Shown piece by piece: positions 1 through 8,567 of a stretch of 64,000 nt of DNA. Source of the DNA: Kofleriaceae bacterium. GTDB taxonomy: Bacteria; Myxococcota_A; Polyangia; Haliangiales; Haliangiaceae. Under the pieces are notes generated by a model, which made no database searches, was not told the origin of the DNA, and saw only the letters and a program-made list of their open reading frames with translations. Both the position numbers and the translations under genes were made by a program. Position 1 is the first letter of the stretch; every line of letters starts with the position of its first letter. The stretch covers positions 310,001 through 374,000 of the forward strand of contig JAGPCY010000001.1 of the NCBI GenBank assembly GCA_018057825.1. The letters run 5' to 3'.

Positions 1-1
1 C

Positions 2-628
2 GGCGCGGCGCTCGCGCTGACCGATCTGATCGGCGTCGCCGGCCAGGCCATCGGCACGCTGTCCCACGGCTACCGCCAGCGGGTCGGCGTCGCGCAGGCC
101 ATCGTCCACCGGCCGGCGCTGGTCATCCTCGACGAGCCGACCCGCGGTCTCGACCCGCGGCAGATCGTCGAGATGCGCAAGCTCATCCACGAACTCAAGG
201 ACAAGCACACCGTGCTCCTGTCCTCCCACGTGTTGTCCGAGGTCAGCCAGACCTGCGATCGCCTGCTGGTCCTGGGCGGCGGCCAGATCCTCGGCACCGG
301 CACCGAGACCGAGCTGGCCGCGACCATGGAGCCGACCTTCGCGATCGAGCTGACGGTCGGCATCCCGACCGACCGACGCGATCGCCCGGCCGCCGAGCAG
401 CTCACCGCCGCCCTGGCCGAGCTGGCGGTGACCCTGAGCGCGGTCCCGGCCGAGCACGATCACACCCTGACCGTCACCGTCACCAGCAAGCGCGACCTGC
501 GGGCCGCGGTCAGCCGGGCGGTGGTCGGGGCCGGCCTCGATCTGTTGCGCCTCGACGCCGCCACCTTGGGCCTCGAGAACACCTTCCTGCGGATGGTCGC
601 CCCGACCACCCCGGCCAAGGACAACTGA
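2..628 (+). CDS. ABC transporter ATP-binding protein (5' end outside window)
   Basis: This is the C-terminal 208 residues of an ABC ATPase; the Walker A part lies upstream of the window. Visible are a variant signature LSHGYRQ (visible residues 20-26), Walker B LVILDEP with D44/E45, a D-loop TRGLDP and the switch histidine in LLSSH. These place it in the GldA/CcmA-like group that drives ABC-2 exporters. The tail of about 100 residues after the nucleotide-binding fold resembles the regulatory tails of such ATPases. It stops 1 nt before the permease gene and heads a four-gene operon (permease, GldG-like, DUF4340). The ATPase would energise this membrane complex from the cytoplasm. The substrate cannot be read from the sequence. 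Confidence 0.9.
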   Translation, partial: GAALALTDLIGVAGQAIGTLSHGYRQRVGVAQAIVHRPALVILDEPTRGLDPRQIVEMRKLIHELKDKHTVLLSSHVLSEVSQTCDRLLVLGGGQILGTGTETELAATMEPTFAIELTVGIPTDRRDRPAAEQLTAALAELAVTLSAVPAEHDHTLTVTVTSKRDLRAAVSRAVVGAGLDLLRLDAATLGLENTFLRMVAPTTPAKDN

Positions 629-629
629 C

Positions 630-1352
630 ATGCGGGCCATGCTGTCGATCTTCCGCCGCGAGTTCGCGGCCTACACCCGGTCGATCGTCGGGTGGATCGT
701 CGCCGCGATCGCGATGCTCGCCATGGGCATCGTGTTCCAGGCGTTCTCGACCAAGAGCTCCTTGGCCAGCGAGATGATCTCGCAGTTCTTCTGGGGCGCG
801 TCGGGCGTGGTCATGATCATCTCGGTGATCCTGTCGTTCCGCACGATCGCCGAGGACCGGCAGTCGGGCGCGATGGTCGTGCTGTCGACCTCGCCGGTGC
901 GCGAGGTGTCGATCGTCGTCGGCAAGTACCTCGCGGCGCTGGCGTTCCTGACCGTGATCCTGGTGCTGTCGTCGTACATCCCGTTGCTGATCAAGGGCCA
1001 GGGCAAGGTCACCGGCGCGCAGATCTTCGTCGGCTACCTCGGCCTGTGGCTGCTCGGCGCCGCCTGCCTGGCGATCGGCGTGTTCGCCTCGAGCCTGACC
1101 CGCGAGATGATCGTCGCCGCGGTGGTCGCCGCGATCCTGGTGGCTGGGCTGGTGCTCCTGTACCAGCTCGCCCGGGTCACCGACCCGCCGCTGCGCGGCC
1201 TCCTGGCCGAGCTCGACCTGTGGTGGATCCACTTCCAGCAGGGCTTCATGCGCGGCGTGTTCAACCTGAAAGACGCGATCTACTACCTCGCGGTCACGTA
1301 CTTCTTCCTGCTCCTCGCGGTGAAGACCCTGGAGGCGAAGCGATGGCAATGA
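630..1352 (+). CDS. ABC-2 type transporter permease (GldF-like)
   Basis: A 240-residue integral membrane protein with about six hydrophobic segments, starting MRAMLSIFRREFAAY. A short amphipathic N-terminus ahead of the first membrane span is usual for ABC-2 permeases. The family signature region (FRTIAEDRQSG followed by SPVREVSIVVGKY) is present. It lies 1 nt after the ATPase and shares a 4-bp ATGA overlap with the next gene, so the three are almost certainly co-translated. In the Gld system the equivalent protein (GldF) pairs with GldA and GldG. In non-gliding bacteria the same trio is found as an uncharacterised exporter. The cargo is unknown. Confidence 0.88.
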   Translation: MRAMLSIFRREFAAYTRSIVGWIVAAIAMLAMGIVFQAFSTKSSLASEMISQFFWGASGVVMIISVILSFRTIAEDRQSGAMVVLSTSPVREVSIVVGKYLAALAFLTVILVLSSYIPLLIKGQGKVTGAQIFVGYLGLWLLGAACLAIGVFASSLTREMIVAAVVAAILVAGLVLLYQLARVTDPPLRGLLAELDLWWIHFQQGFMRGVFNLKDAIYYLAVTYFFLLLAVKTLEAKRWQ

Positions 1353-3343
1353 CCACTCCGGCCCGCCTGTGGGTGCGGGTCTCGCTCCTCATCTCGGTGC
1401 TGTTGTTCCTGCCGGCCCGGCGCCTCCTGGCGCCGATGCCGAGCCTGGCCACGGTCATCACCGCCATCATGGTCGTGGCCTTCCTGGCCGGGCTCGGCGC
1501 CCAGGCCTGGCGGTGGTACGCCGCGTCGGGCAAGCGACGCCAGGGCGAGACCGCCTTGCTCCTGTCGTACCTCGGCCTCTTGGTCGCCGGGCTCCTGTAC
1601 TTCGCCACCACCAAGACCGGCCTGGGCTGGGTCGGCATGGCCGAGGCGACGCCCAAGTCCCTGGCCAAGTTCGACACGATCATGACCCTGGCGGCCGCCA
1701 TCGTCTGCGTGTGCGCGCTCCTGCCGGCGATCTTCATGGAGGCCACGGTCGGCGAGTGGACCACCGATGATCCCGACGACGCCGTCGAGTTCCAGCGGGT
1801 CCGCGAGATGGGCGTGTCGGGGCTGACCATCGGGCTGGCCGCGGCGCTCCTGTTCGTCACCTGCAACGTCGCCAAGCAGAAGAACGTCAAGAAGGACGTC
1901 TCGTACTTCAAGACCGCGGCGCCCGGCGAGTCGACCCGCAAGATCGTCTCGAGCATGAAGGAGCCGGTGCGGGTGCTCCTGTTCTTCCCCGAGGTCAACG
2001 AGGTCGGCGAAGAGGTCGAGGGCTACTTCCGCGAGCTGGCCCGGCAGACCGGCAAGATCGCGATCGAGCGCCACGACCGCATGGTGTCGGCGCAGCTCGC
2101 GCAGAAGTACCAGGTGCAGAAGGACGGCACCGTGGTCCTAATCAAGGGCAGCGCCGAGGCCGCCACGCCGCCGACGCCGGGCGCGGCGACCGACAAGTTC
2201 GGCAAGTTCGATCTCGACACCGACTTCGATCGGGCCCGACGCCAGACCGGCAAGCTGCGCATCCTCGATCAGACGGTGAACACCGAGCTGCTCAAGCTGG
2301 TGCGCGAGAAGCGCAAGGCCTACCTGACCGTCGGCCACGCCGAGCTGAACGACCCCGACTCGCTGCCGGTGCAGTACCGCGGCCGCTACCCCGACGCCAA
2401 GAGCGTCGTCATCAAGGCGATCCTCGGCCAGCTCAACTACGAGGTGAAGAACCTGGCGACCATGGACCTCATCCGCGAGGTCCCGGCCGACGCCACGCTG
2501 GTGATGATCCTCGGGCCCAAGACCCGGTTCGAGAGCGGCGAGCTGACCTCGCTCACCCGCTACCTCGACGGCGGCGGCCGGGTCCTGGTCGCCCTCGATC
2601 CCGAGGGCGAGTTCGAGCTCGGGCCGCTGGCCGCGTACCTCGGCGTCGGCCTCGACCGCCGCATCATCCACGACGACAAGAACTACACCCCCGAGCGCGG
2701 TCAGCCGACCGACCGGGCGCTGGCCCTGACCAACGGGTTCTCGTCGCACCCGGCCACGACCTCGCTGTCGCGCGGGGCCGCCAACCAGGCCATCTTGCTC
2801 CAGACCTCGGGGGCGCTGATCGAGCAGGAGTTCACCGTCCCCGGCGACAAGCCCAAGCGGACGATCATCTTGCGCTCGATGGGCGAGGCCTGGCTCGACG
2901 GCGACGGCAACCACGCCTTCGACAGCGCGACCGAGAAGCGCGACCGCTACCCGGTGGGCGCCGCGCTCGAGGGGCCGGCGCGCAAGCTGCCCGACGGCAC
3001 CGACGGTGAGCCGTGGCGCGCCCTGGTCTTCGCCGACAGCGACCTGTTCGCCGACCGGGTGTTCCAGACCCTGACCGGCCAGAAGGCCCTCGACACCAAC
3101 AGCCGGACCTTGCCCGACGACAGCATCCGCTGGCTCGGCGGCGAGGAGGCCTTCGCCGGCATCGTCAACACCGAGAAGGAGAAGGAGCTGACGCGCAGCA
3201 AGAAGCAGCAGTCGCTGTGGTTCTTGCTGTCGACCCTGCTCGCGCCGGTCCTGGTGCTCGGCCTGGGCGTGGCTTACGCCCTGGCGTCGCGCCGCCGTCG
3301 CAGCGCCGGCAAGCTCTTCACCACCCCGGAGAAGTCGTCATGA
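1349..3343 (+). CDS. GldG-like ABC-associated membrane protein
   Basis: A 664-residue protein. The first ~190 residues hold four or five membrane spans, absent from classical GldG. They are followed by a large extracytoplasmic GldG/ABC-associated domain (about 200-620) and one C-terminal span (LWFLLSTLLAPVLVLGLGVA) before a basic tail. The domain contains the typical stretch MKEPVRVLLFFPEVNEVGEEV and later LDGGGRVLVALDPEGEFE. The start is placed at ATG 1349 because it makes a 4-bp ATGA overlap with the permease stop, as at most other operon junctions here; ATG 1343 is two codons upstream. It shares ATGA with the DUF4340 gene downstream. Its role in the transporter is unknown. Confidence 0.85.
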   Translation: MTTPARLWVRVSLLISVLLFLPARRLLAPMPSLATVITAIMVVAFLAGLGAQAWRWYAASGKRRQGETALLLSYLGLLVAGLLYFATTKTGLGWVGMAEATPKSLAKFDTIMTLAAAIVCVCALLPAIFMEATVGEWTTDDPDDAVEFQRVREMGVSGLTIGLAAALLFVTCNVAKQKNVKKDVSYFKTAAPGESTRKIVSSMKEPVRVLLFFPEVNEVGEEVEGYFRELARQTGKIAIERHDRMVSAQLAQKYQVQKDGTVVLIKGSAEAATPPTPGAATDKFGKFDLDTDFDRARRQTGKLRILDQTVNTELLKLVREKRKAYLTVGHAELNDPDSLPVQYRGRYPDAKSVVIKAILGQLNYEVKNLATMDLIREVPADATLVMILGPKTRFESGELTSLTRYLDGGGRVLVALDPEGEFELGPLAAYLGVGLDRRIIHDDKNYTPERGQPTDRALALTNGFSSHPATTSLSRGAANQAILLQTSGALIEQEFTVPGDKPKRTIILRSMGEAWLDGDGNHAFDSATEKRDRYPVGAALEGPARKLPDGTDGEPWRALVFADSDLFADRVFQTLTGQKALDTNSRTLPDDSIRWLGGEEAFAGIVNTEKEKELTRSKKQQSLWFLLSTLLAPVLVLGLGVAYALASRRRRSAGKLFTTPEKSS

Positions 3344-4644
3344 AGGGAGTCCTCATCCACGGCGCCCTCCTGGGCGTGATGCTCATCTACGGCTACCGGA
3401 CCTGGACCGCCGACGAGGACGCCAAGCCCTCGACCGGCGGCGACGTGGTCCTGTGGACCCGCGACGAGGCCAGCCTCACCAAGCTCGAGCTGCAGACCGA
3501 GAACCGCCTGGTCCGCCTCGAGCGCCGCGGCCAGGGCGCCGACGCCTACTGGTGGGGCTCCGAGGCCAAGACGGTGAAGAAGCCGAAGCCGGCCGCGCCG
3601 ACGCCGACGCCGACTCCGACGCCGACCGATCCGGCGGGGGCGGGCTCGGGCTCGGCCGCGCCGACCGATCCGGCCGGGGCTGGCTCGGGCTCGGCGGCGC
3701 CAACGCCGCCGCCGCCGGCCGAGCCGGAGTTCATCACCGAGACCACGACCAGCGAGTTCCCGGTCGGCCCCGAGGGCGAGAAGCTGGTGAAGCAGTTCGC
3801 GCGCATGCGGGCGATCCGCTCGGTCGGCGTGCCCAAGGACGACGCCAAGAAGGACTACGGCCTCGAGGGCGCCCAGACCTCGATCGCGGTGGTCTTCGGC
3901 GACGGCGCCAAGACCCTGGTGGTCGGCGGCCGGGTCTTCGGCGGCAGCGACCGCTACGTCCAGGACCTCGACACCAACAAGGCCTTCGTGATCACCGGCA
4001 CGATGGTGTCGCTCCTCGAGGGCGGCGAGCCGAGCCTGCGGCCGATCGACCTGCGGCCCTTCGAGCCCAAGGACGCGGTGTCGGTCGAGCTGGCGGCCAA
4101 GGATCAGAAGAAGCGGGTCCAGCGCATCAAGGTCAAGCCGTCGACGCCCGAGGGCGACGATCCGCACGCGCCGCCGCCCAACGCCGACGCCCTGGTCGAG
4201 ACCTGGGGCGAGGGCGCGACCGCCGACACCGTGGCCGCCAACTTCCTCGACAAGCTCGAGAAGCTGCGGCCGACCAGCTACGATCCGAAGCTCGACGCCG
4301 CGAGCCTGGAGCTGGTGGTGTCGGCGACCTACCGCGACGCCAAGGGCAAGGCCCTGGGCACCGTGAAGCTCTTGCGTCGCGTGACGCCGGCGCCGGCGCC
4401 GGTGACCCCGGCGTCCCCCGACCAGCCCGCGACGCCGGCGACCCCGGGGCAGCCCGCGGCCCCGGCGACCCCGGGCCAGCCCGCGACCCCGGACGCCGCG
4501 GCGCCGCCGGCGGCCGAGCCGCCCAAGGCGGCTGACAAGGTCGAGTACTTCCTGTGGACCGAGCGGACCCGGGTGCCGGGCCTCCTGACCGCGCTCCAGG
4601 CCGAGCGCGTCGAGCAAGACGTCCCGACCCTGTTCGCGAAGTAG
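3340..4644 (+). CDS. DUF4340 domain protein, ABC-exporter partner
   Basis: A 434-residue protein beginning with one membrane anchor (MKGVLIHGALLGVMLIYGYR). Then come the beta-rich repeats of DUF4340, a family that commonly follows GldG-like genes. Two low-complexity inserts interrupt the fold: residues ~86-130, rich in Thr-Pro repeats then Asp-Pro-Ala-Gly-Ala-Gly-Ser, and ~350-395, made of Ala-Thr-Pro-Gly-Gln-Pro repeats. They are probably flexible linkers and are codon-level repeats in the DNA. It is joined to the GldG-like gene by ATGA and is the last gene of the operon. It is probably a periplasmic subunit of the ABC complex. Confidence 0.8.
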   Translation: MKGVLIHGALLGVMLIYGYRTWTADEDAKPSTGGDVVLWTRDEASLTKLELQTENRLVRLERRGQGADAYWWGSEAKTVKKPKPAAPTPTPTPTPTDPAGAGSGSAAPTDPAGAGSGSAAPTPPPPAEPEFITETTTSEFPVGPEGEKLVKQFARMRAIRSVGVPKDDAKKDYGLEGAQTSIAVVFGDGAKTLVVGGRVFGGSDRYVQDLDTNKAFVITGTMVSLLEGGEPSLRPIDLRPFEPKDAVSVELAAKDQKKRVQRIKVKPSTPEGDDPHAPPPNADALVETWGEGATADTVAANFLDKLEKLRPTSYDPKLDAASLELVVSATYRDAKGKALGTVKLLRRVTPAPAPVTPASPDQPATPATPGQPAAPATPGQPATPDAAAPPAAEPPKAADKVEYFLWTERTRVPGLLTALQAERVEQDVPTLFAK

Positions 4645-4886
4645 CGGCGGGGGAGGCGTGGCGGCGGCGTCGAGGCGAGCGAGGGAGGCTCGTGGGATCA
4701 GGCGCGCGAGACCGGGGGCGACCGCCGGTTCGGCTGCGCGTGGCGGCGAGCGCGATCGCCCTGGGCGCGGCCCGGAATACGGGCAACCGCGCCGCCGGTC
4801 CTGACATCAGATCCACACGCGCCGCGAGGCCCGACATCGCCGTCGGCGCCTCGCCGCCAACTCGCTCTCGCACTACGAGGAACCCC

Positions 4887-6182
4887 ATGATCCAGCCGAA
4901 CCGTCTCCGTCGCTTCGTCGCGGTCGGCGCCTGCGCGCTGGCGCTGGCGACCGGCGTTGGCCTCCTGGCTCGCTCGTCGGCCCCGCGCCCGGCCTACGCC
5001 AATCCCCTGGCCGCCGGCGATCGCATCGCCGACACCGCCGAGCGCGTGGTCGACAGCGTCGTCAACATCTCGACCACTCAGGCGGTCGCCCGCGGTCCCT
5101 TCGCGTTCGATCCGTTCTGGAACGACCCCGGCTCGCCGAGCTTCGGTCAGGCCGATCCGCGACGCGCGTCGAGCCTCGGCTCCGGCGTGATCGTGTCGAC
5201 CGACGGCCGGGTCCTGACCAACGCCCACGTCATCGGCGATGCCGAGGCCATCCGCGTGACGCTGCGCGATGGCCTCGAGCTCGACGCGACGCTGATCGGC
5301 GCCGATCCCAAGAGCGATCTGGCGGTGCTCCAGCTCGTGCCGGCCAAGGGCCAGAAGCTGCCGGCGCTCAAGCCGCTGCCCCTGGGCGACTCGTCGAAGC
5401 TGCGCCTGGGGCAGGTCGTCTTGGCGGTCGGCAATCCCTTCGGCGTCGGCCAGGCGGTGACCATGGGCATCGTCAGCGCGGTCGGCCGCGCCGGCCTGGG
5501 CATCGAGGAGTACGAGGACTTCATCCAGACCGACGCCGCGATCAACCCCGGCAACTCCGGCGGCGCGCTGGTCGATCTCGACGGCAAGCTCGTCGGCATC
5601 AACACCGCGATCCTGTCGCGCTCCGGCGGGTACCAGGGCATCGGCTTCGCGATCCCGACCAACATGGCCAGCCCGATCATGGACATGCTGGTCAAGGACG
5701 GCCGGGTGTCGCGGGCCTACCTGGGCGTGGTGCTCCAGCCCCTCGACGCCGACGCCCGGGCGCGGTTCCAGATCAAGGCGCCGACCGGCGTGGTCGTGGC
5801 TCGCGTCGAGGGCGACACCCCGGCGGCCAAGGCCGGCCTCAAGCCTGGCGATCTGGTGGTCGGGCTCGACGGTCAGCCGGTCAAGGAGCTCGGTCGCCTG
5901 CGCAACACGATCGCGATGCGCGGCGTCGGCAAGACCGTGAACCTCGACGTCATCCGCGCCGACAAGCGCCAGACCGTGGAGGTCCAGCTCGAGGCCCTGC
6001 CCGAGACGCGGCCGGTGCGCGTCCGGCCGGCCCGCACGCCGGGGCGTTCGCCGGGCCAGGCTGCGCCGGCTCCGTCGCCGGGGCAGGCCGCGCCGCGCTG
6101 GTTCCGCGAGGAGGTCATCGTCCACCCCGACGGTCGCGTCGAGCGCAAGCGCAGCTCGAGCGACGACGCCCCGACGCCGTAG
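4887..6182 (+). CDS. HtrA/Deg-type serine protease with one PDZ domain
   Basis: A 431-residue periplasmic protease/chaperone of the HtrA family. An N-terminal signal or anchor (VAVGACALALATGVGLLA) is followed by a trypsin-like domain with the triad H114 (LTNAHVIGD), D144 (SDLAVL) and S224 (NPGNSGGAL), at the family's spacing. One PDZ domain (about 275-370) and a Pro/Arg-rich tail follow. A single PDZ suggests a DegS/DegQ-short type. The start is ATG 4887, with a weak GAGG 6 nt upstream; the same spot reads TACGAG 7 nt from the ATG. It stands alone, and its stop codon directly abuts a low-complexity CTCGGN array. Confidence 0.95.
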   Translation: MIQPNRLRRFVAVGACALALATGVGLLARSSAPRPAYANPLAAGDRIADTAERVVDSVVNISTTQAVARGPFAFDPFWNDPGSPSFGQADPRRASSLGSGVIVSTDGRVLTNAHVIGDAEAIRVTLRDGLELDATLIGADPKSDLAVLQLVPAKGQKLPALKPLPLGDSSKLRLGQVVLAVGNPFGVGQAVTMGIVSAVGRAGLGIEEYEDFIQTDAAINPGNSGGALVDLDGKLVGINTAILSRSGGYQGIGFAIPTNMASPIMDMLVKDGRVSRAYLGVVLQPLDADARARFQIKAPTGVVVARVEGDTPAAKAGLKPGDLVVGLDGQPVKELGRLRNTIAMRGVGKTVNLDVIRADKRQTVEVQLEALPETRPVRVRPARTPGRSPGQAAPAPSPGQAAPRWFREEVIVHPDGRVERKRSSSDDAPTP

Positions 6183-6183
6183 A

Positions 6184-6441
6184 CTCGGCCTCGGCCTCGG
6201 TCTCGGACTCGGACTCGGGCTCGGCCTCGGACTCGGTCTCGGTCTCGGTCTCGGTCTCGGCCTCGGGGTCGGGCTCGGTCTCGGTCTCGGTCTCGGGGTC
6301 GGTCTCGGTCTCGGACTCGGTCTCGGTCTCGGGGGCGGTCTCGGTCTCGGCCTCGGGGTCGGGCTCGGTCTCGGTCTCGGTCTCGGGGTCGGTCTCGGGG
6401 ACGGGGTCGGGATCGGGATCGGGGTCGGGGTCGGGGTCGGG
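6184..6441. repeat. CTCGGN hexamer array grading into GGGATC/GGGGTC
   Basis: A near-perfect 6-bp periodic array begins one base after the stop of the HtrA gene. Units are CTCGGC, CTCGGT, CTCGGA and CTCGGG on the plus strand, ending in GGGATC and GGGGTC units. The 6-bp period keeps every reading frame open, so long Arg-Pro, Gly-Leu or Glu-Thr ORFs across it are artefacts. It is one of six such arrays in the window, each directly 3' of a gene. Confidence 0.9.
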
Positions 6442-6447
6442 AGGTTT

Positions 6448-6711
6448 GGACCGGGAGCCTTGGTGACAAGCGGACCGGGAGCCTTGGTGACAAGCGGACC
6501 GGCAGCCTTGGTGACAAGTGGACCGGCATCCTTGGTTACAAGTGGACCGGCAGCCTTGGTGACAAGCGGACCGGCAGCCTTGGTTACAAGCGGACCGGGA
6601 GCCTTGGTGACAAGCGGATCGGGAGCCTTGGTTCCAAGCGGACCGGGAGCCTTGGTTCCAAGCGAACCGGGAGCCTTGGTGACAAATGGACCGGCAGCCT
6701 TGGTGACAAGC
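6448..6711. repeat. 24-bp tandem repeat, 11 copies
   Basis: Eleven contiguous 24-bp units, each like GGACCGGGAGCCTTGGTGAC followed by AAGC, plus a 12th partial unit at 6712. Variation is limited: GGGAGC/GGCAGC/GGCATC, GGTGAC/GGTTAC/GGTTCC and AAGC/AAGT/AAAT. There are no spacers, so this is a minisatellite, not a CRISPR. The unit is a multiple of three and translates as an octapeptide repeat (GPGALVTS) in one frame, but no start or ribosome site supports a gene. Confidence 0.92.
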
Positions 6712-6770
6712 GGGCCGGACGATGCGCTGGGAGGATGGTCTCTGCAGCCGCCGAGCAGCGCGTCCGGGAA

Positions 6771-6787
6771 TGTCCGGATGCCGGACA
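6771..6787. other. Hairpin upstream of tyrosine transposase
   Basis: A perfect 7-bp inverted repeat TGTCCGG with loop ATG and CCGGACA, inside a stretch with further CCGGACA and TCGGACG copies (6761-6825). Single-strand hairpins like this are what IS200/IS605 and REP-associated transposases recognise, so this may be the element's left-end substrate. The rest of 6712-6878 shows no gene. Confidence 0.4.
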
Positions 6788-6878
6788 GATGGCCGAATCT
6801 CGGACGAAGCCGGACAGACGCCGTCTGCGATAGCGCGAAGTTGGCGTTGGCAAGGCGCTTGCTGGTGCGGCCGAGGCG

Positions 6879-7772
6879 ATGTCGCTCCCACGGCAGGTGT
6901 TGCCTGGTCGGTTCCTGATGATCAACCGGCGGTGCGTGCAGCGAGAACTCTTGCTGCGGCCGGACGAGGAGACCAACCAGACGTTCCTGTACTGCCTGGC
7001 GGTGGCGGCGGCGCGATACGAGATCGAGCTCATCCTGCCGTCGGCGATGTCGAACCATCACCACGACGTGCTGTACGACCGGCACGGGCGCGAGGTCGAG
7101 TTTCGGGGGTACTTCCACGGCCTGATCGCGCGGGCGATGAACTCGCTGCGAGGGCGGAGTGAGAACTTCTGGTCGTCGGATGAGCCGTGTGTGGTCGAGC
7201 TGGTGGACCCAGCGGACGTGATGGACAAGCTGGTGTACGCGGCGACCAACCCGGTGGCCGGGCTGCTCGTCGAGCGGGTGCATCACTGGCCGGGTGTGAA
7301 CGGGCTGGGCGCGCTCCTGGCGGGGCGGACGCTGACCGTGAAGCGGCCGAGGCACTTCTTCCGCGCCGACGGCCCGCTGCCGGAGGAGGTGACGTTGACG
7401 TTGACGATCCCGCCGGAGCTCGGGGATGCCGCGGTGGTGCGGCGCGACCTGCGGGCGCGAGTGGCGGCCGTCGAGGAGGCCATGGCCGCCGAGCGGCGGC
7501 GCACCGGCGCGCGGGTGCTGGGGCGGCGGGGCGTGCTGCGGCAATCGTGGCGGTCGAGCCCCAATCGGCCGGCGCCGCGAGGTGGCCTGCGGCCGCGGGT
7601 CGCCGCGCGCAGCCGGTGGCAGCGGGTCGCGGCGCTGCAGCGCAATCGGGACTTCATCGACGCCTACCGCGCCGCGCGGATGCTGTGGCGGGCCGGTCTG
7701 CCCGCGGTCTTCCCGCCCGGCACGTACTGGCTCGCGCGCTTCGCGAACATCACGGTCGCCGCCGTCGCGTGA
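6879..7772 (+). CDS. REP-associated/IS200-like tyrosine (Y1, HUH) transposase
   Basis: A 297-residue protein of the Y1 transposase family. It has the metal-binding histidine motif in SNHHHDVLYD (H60-H62) and a candidate nucleophilic tyrosine Y120 in KLVYAATNPVAGLLVERV, which matches the family's Y-x-x-x-N-P-V pattern. The C-terminal ~100 residues are Arg-rich, plausibly a DNA-binding extension. Such genes are single-copy 'domesticated' transposases (RAYTs) acting on hairpins. A 7-bp perfect hairpin and an 11-copy 24-bp repeat lie just upstream. The start ATG 6879 has no clear ribosome site; ATG 6918 is an alternative. No target duplications or second inverted end were identified. Confidence 0.8.
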   Translation: MSLPRQVLPGRFLMINRRCVQRELLLRPDEETNQTFLYCLAVAAARYEIELILPSAMSNHHHDVLYDRHGREVEFRGYFHGLIARAMNSLRGRSENFWSSDEPCVVELVDPADVMDKLVYAATNPVAGLLVERVHHWPGVNGLGALLAGRTLTVKRPRHFFRADGPLPEEVTLTLTIPPELGDAAVVRRDLRARVAAVEEAMAAERRRTGARVLGRRGVLRQSWRSSPNRPAPRGGLRPRVAARSRWQRVAALQRNRDFIDAYRAARMLWRAGLPAVFPPGTYWLARFANITVAAVA

Positions 7773-7933
7773 CGACCGCCCCGGTCCGCCGCCCAGCGCG
7801 TGCCCCCCGCACGCGCCGTCGCGGCGTGGCCGATCCGCCGGTTTCGCCGCCGCCGCGCCCCGTCGCGCCCGCCCCTCTCCCGGCCCGCCGCGCCGGCCGC
7901 GCCCCGCCCGCCACGCCTGTCTCTCGAAACGAC

Positions 7934-7951
7934 CCCCGGTTCGGCCCGGGG
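7934..7951. terminator. GC hairpin downstream of transposase
   Basis: A CCCCGG / CCGGGG stem with a 6-nt loop, in the 235-bp gap between the transposase and the next plus-strand gene. There is no T-tract. It could be a terminator or the right-end hairpin of the transposase unit. Confidence 0.25.
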
Positions 7952-7995
7952 CCCGCGCGTGGTCCGTCACCTGATCGAGCGTCAGACCGGACGGG

Positions 7996-8007
7996 CACGA
8001 TCGCAGC
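7996..8007 (+). promoter_or_regulatory. -10-like element for leaderless nuclease-like gene
   Basis: CACGAT ends 6 nt before GTG 8008, matching the -10 spacing seen at many starts in this window. No convincing -35 was found. Confidence 0.35.
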
Positions 8008-8541
8008 GTGGACGCCCTGCACCTAGCGGTCGCCGCCGGGACCGTCGCGATCGTGCTGGCGGTCGGGCGCTGGCGCAGCCGCTTGGCCGCCGCCGCGCGG
8101 TCGCGTCGGGCCCGGGCGGTTGGCCGCGCCGCCGTCGACGGCGAGCGAGCGGCCGCCGGACTCCTGGCCGACGCCGGCTATCAGCTCGTCGCCGCCCAGG
8201 TCCGCCACGTCCTCGAGGTCACCGTCGACGACGAGACCTACGACGCCGGTTTGCGCTGTGACTACCTGGTCGAGCGCGCCGGCCAGCGCTGGGTCGCCGA
8301 GGTCAAGACGGGCGCCCAAGCGCCGAGCCTGGCGAACCCGGCCACCCGCCGCCAGCTCCTCGAATACCAGCTCGCCTTCGCCGCGGTCGGCGTGGTCCTG
8401 GTCGACGTCGACGCCGGCGCGCTGCATGAGGTCCGGTTCGCGGTGCCGGCGGCGACGCCGCGGCGCCTGGGGTGGGCGGTGGGCGCCGGGTTCGTGCTCG
8501 GCGCGATCACCGCTGCGGGCGCGCTCGCGCTCCTCGGTTGA
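8008..8541 (+). CDS. Small membrane-anchored PD-(D/E)XK nuclease-like protein
   Basis: A 177-residue protein with a membrane span at each end (about 5-20 and 154-176) around a compact soluble core. The core carries a restriction-endonuclease-like signature: E47 in the first helix (DGERAAAGLLADAGY), D85 (CDYLVE), E98-V-K100 (WVAEVKTG) and a Gln/Arg helix (RRQLLEYQLAF). This is the order of PD-(D/E)XK enzymes such as Holliday-junction resolvase-like proteins. GTG 8008 is chosen because a -10-like CACGAT precedes it by 6 nt. No methyltransferase or partner is adjacent. Nuclease activity is inferred from motifs only; the membrane anchoring is unusual for the fold. Confidence 0.7.
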   Translation: MDALHLAVAAGTVAIVLAVGRWRSRLAAAARSRRARAVGRAAVDGERAAAGLLADAGYQLVAAQVRHVLEVTVDDETYDAGLRCDYLVERAGQRWVAEVKTGAQAPSLANPATRRQLLEYQLAFAAVGVVLVDVDAGALHEVRFAVPAATPRRLGWAVGAGFVLGAITAAGALALLG

Positions 8542-8567
8542 GGGCGATGGGGCGCGGCGGGGAGAGC

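Noticed and set aside
692-1348. Upstream in-frame extension of the GldG-like gene to 692
   Set aside because: It is the shadow frame of the permease gene; the peptide is Arg/Gly/Asp-rich and unlike any membrane protein.
4554-4886. N-terminal extension of the HtrA gene to 4554
   Set aside because: Overlaps the DUF4340 gene out of frame; the signal peptide begins at ATG 4887.
6448-6711. CRISPR array
   Set aside because: Units are contiguous with no spacers and no cas gene is present.
6460-6918. Plus-strand ORF over the 24-bp repeat giving GPGALVTS repeats
   Set aside because: It exists because 24 is a multiple of three; no promoter or ribosome site, and it runs into the transposase gene.
4698-7970. 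Very long minus-strand ORF (1090 codons)
   Set aside because: It is antisense to htrA and the transposase and crosses arrays; composition (Arg, Pro, Gly, His) is that of a GC-rich shadow frame.
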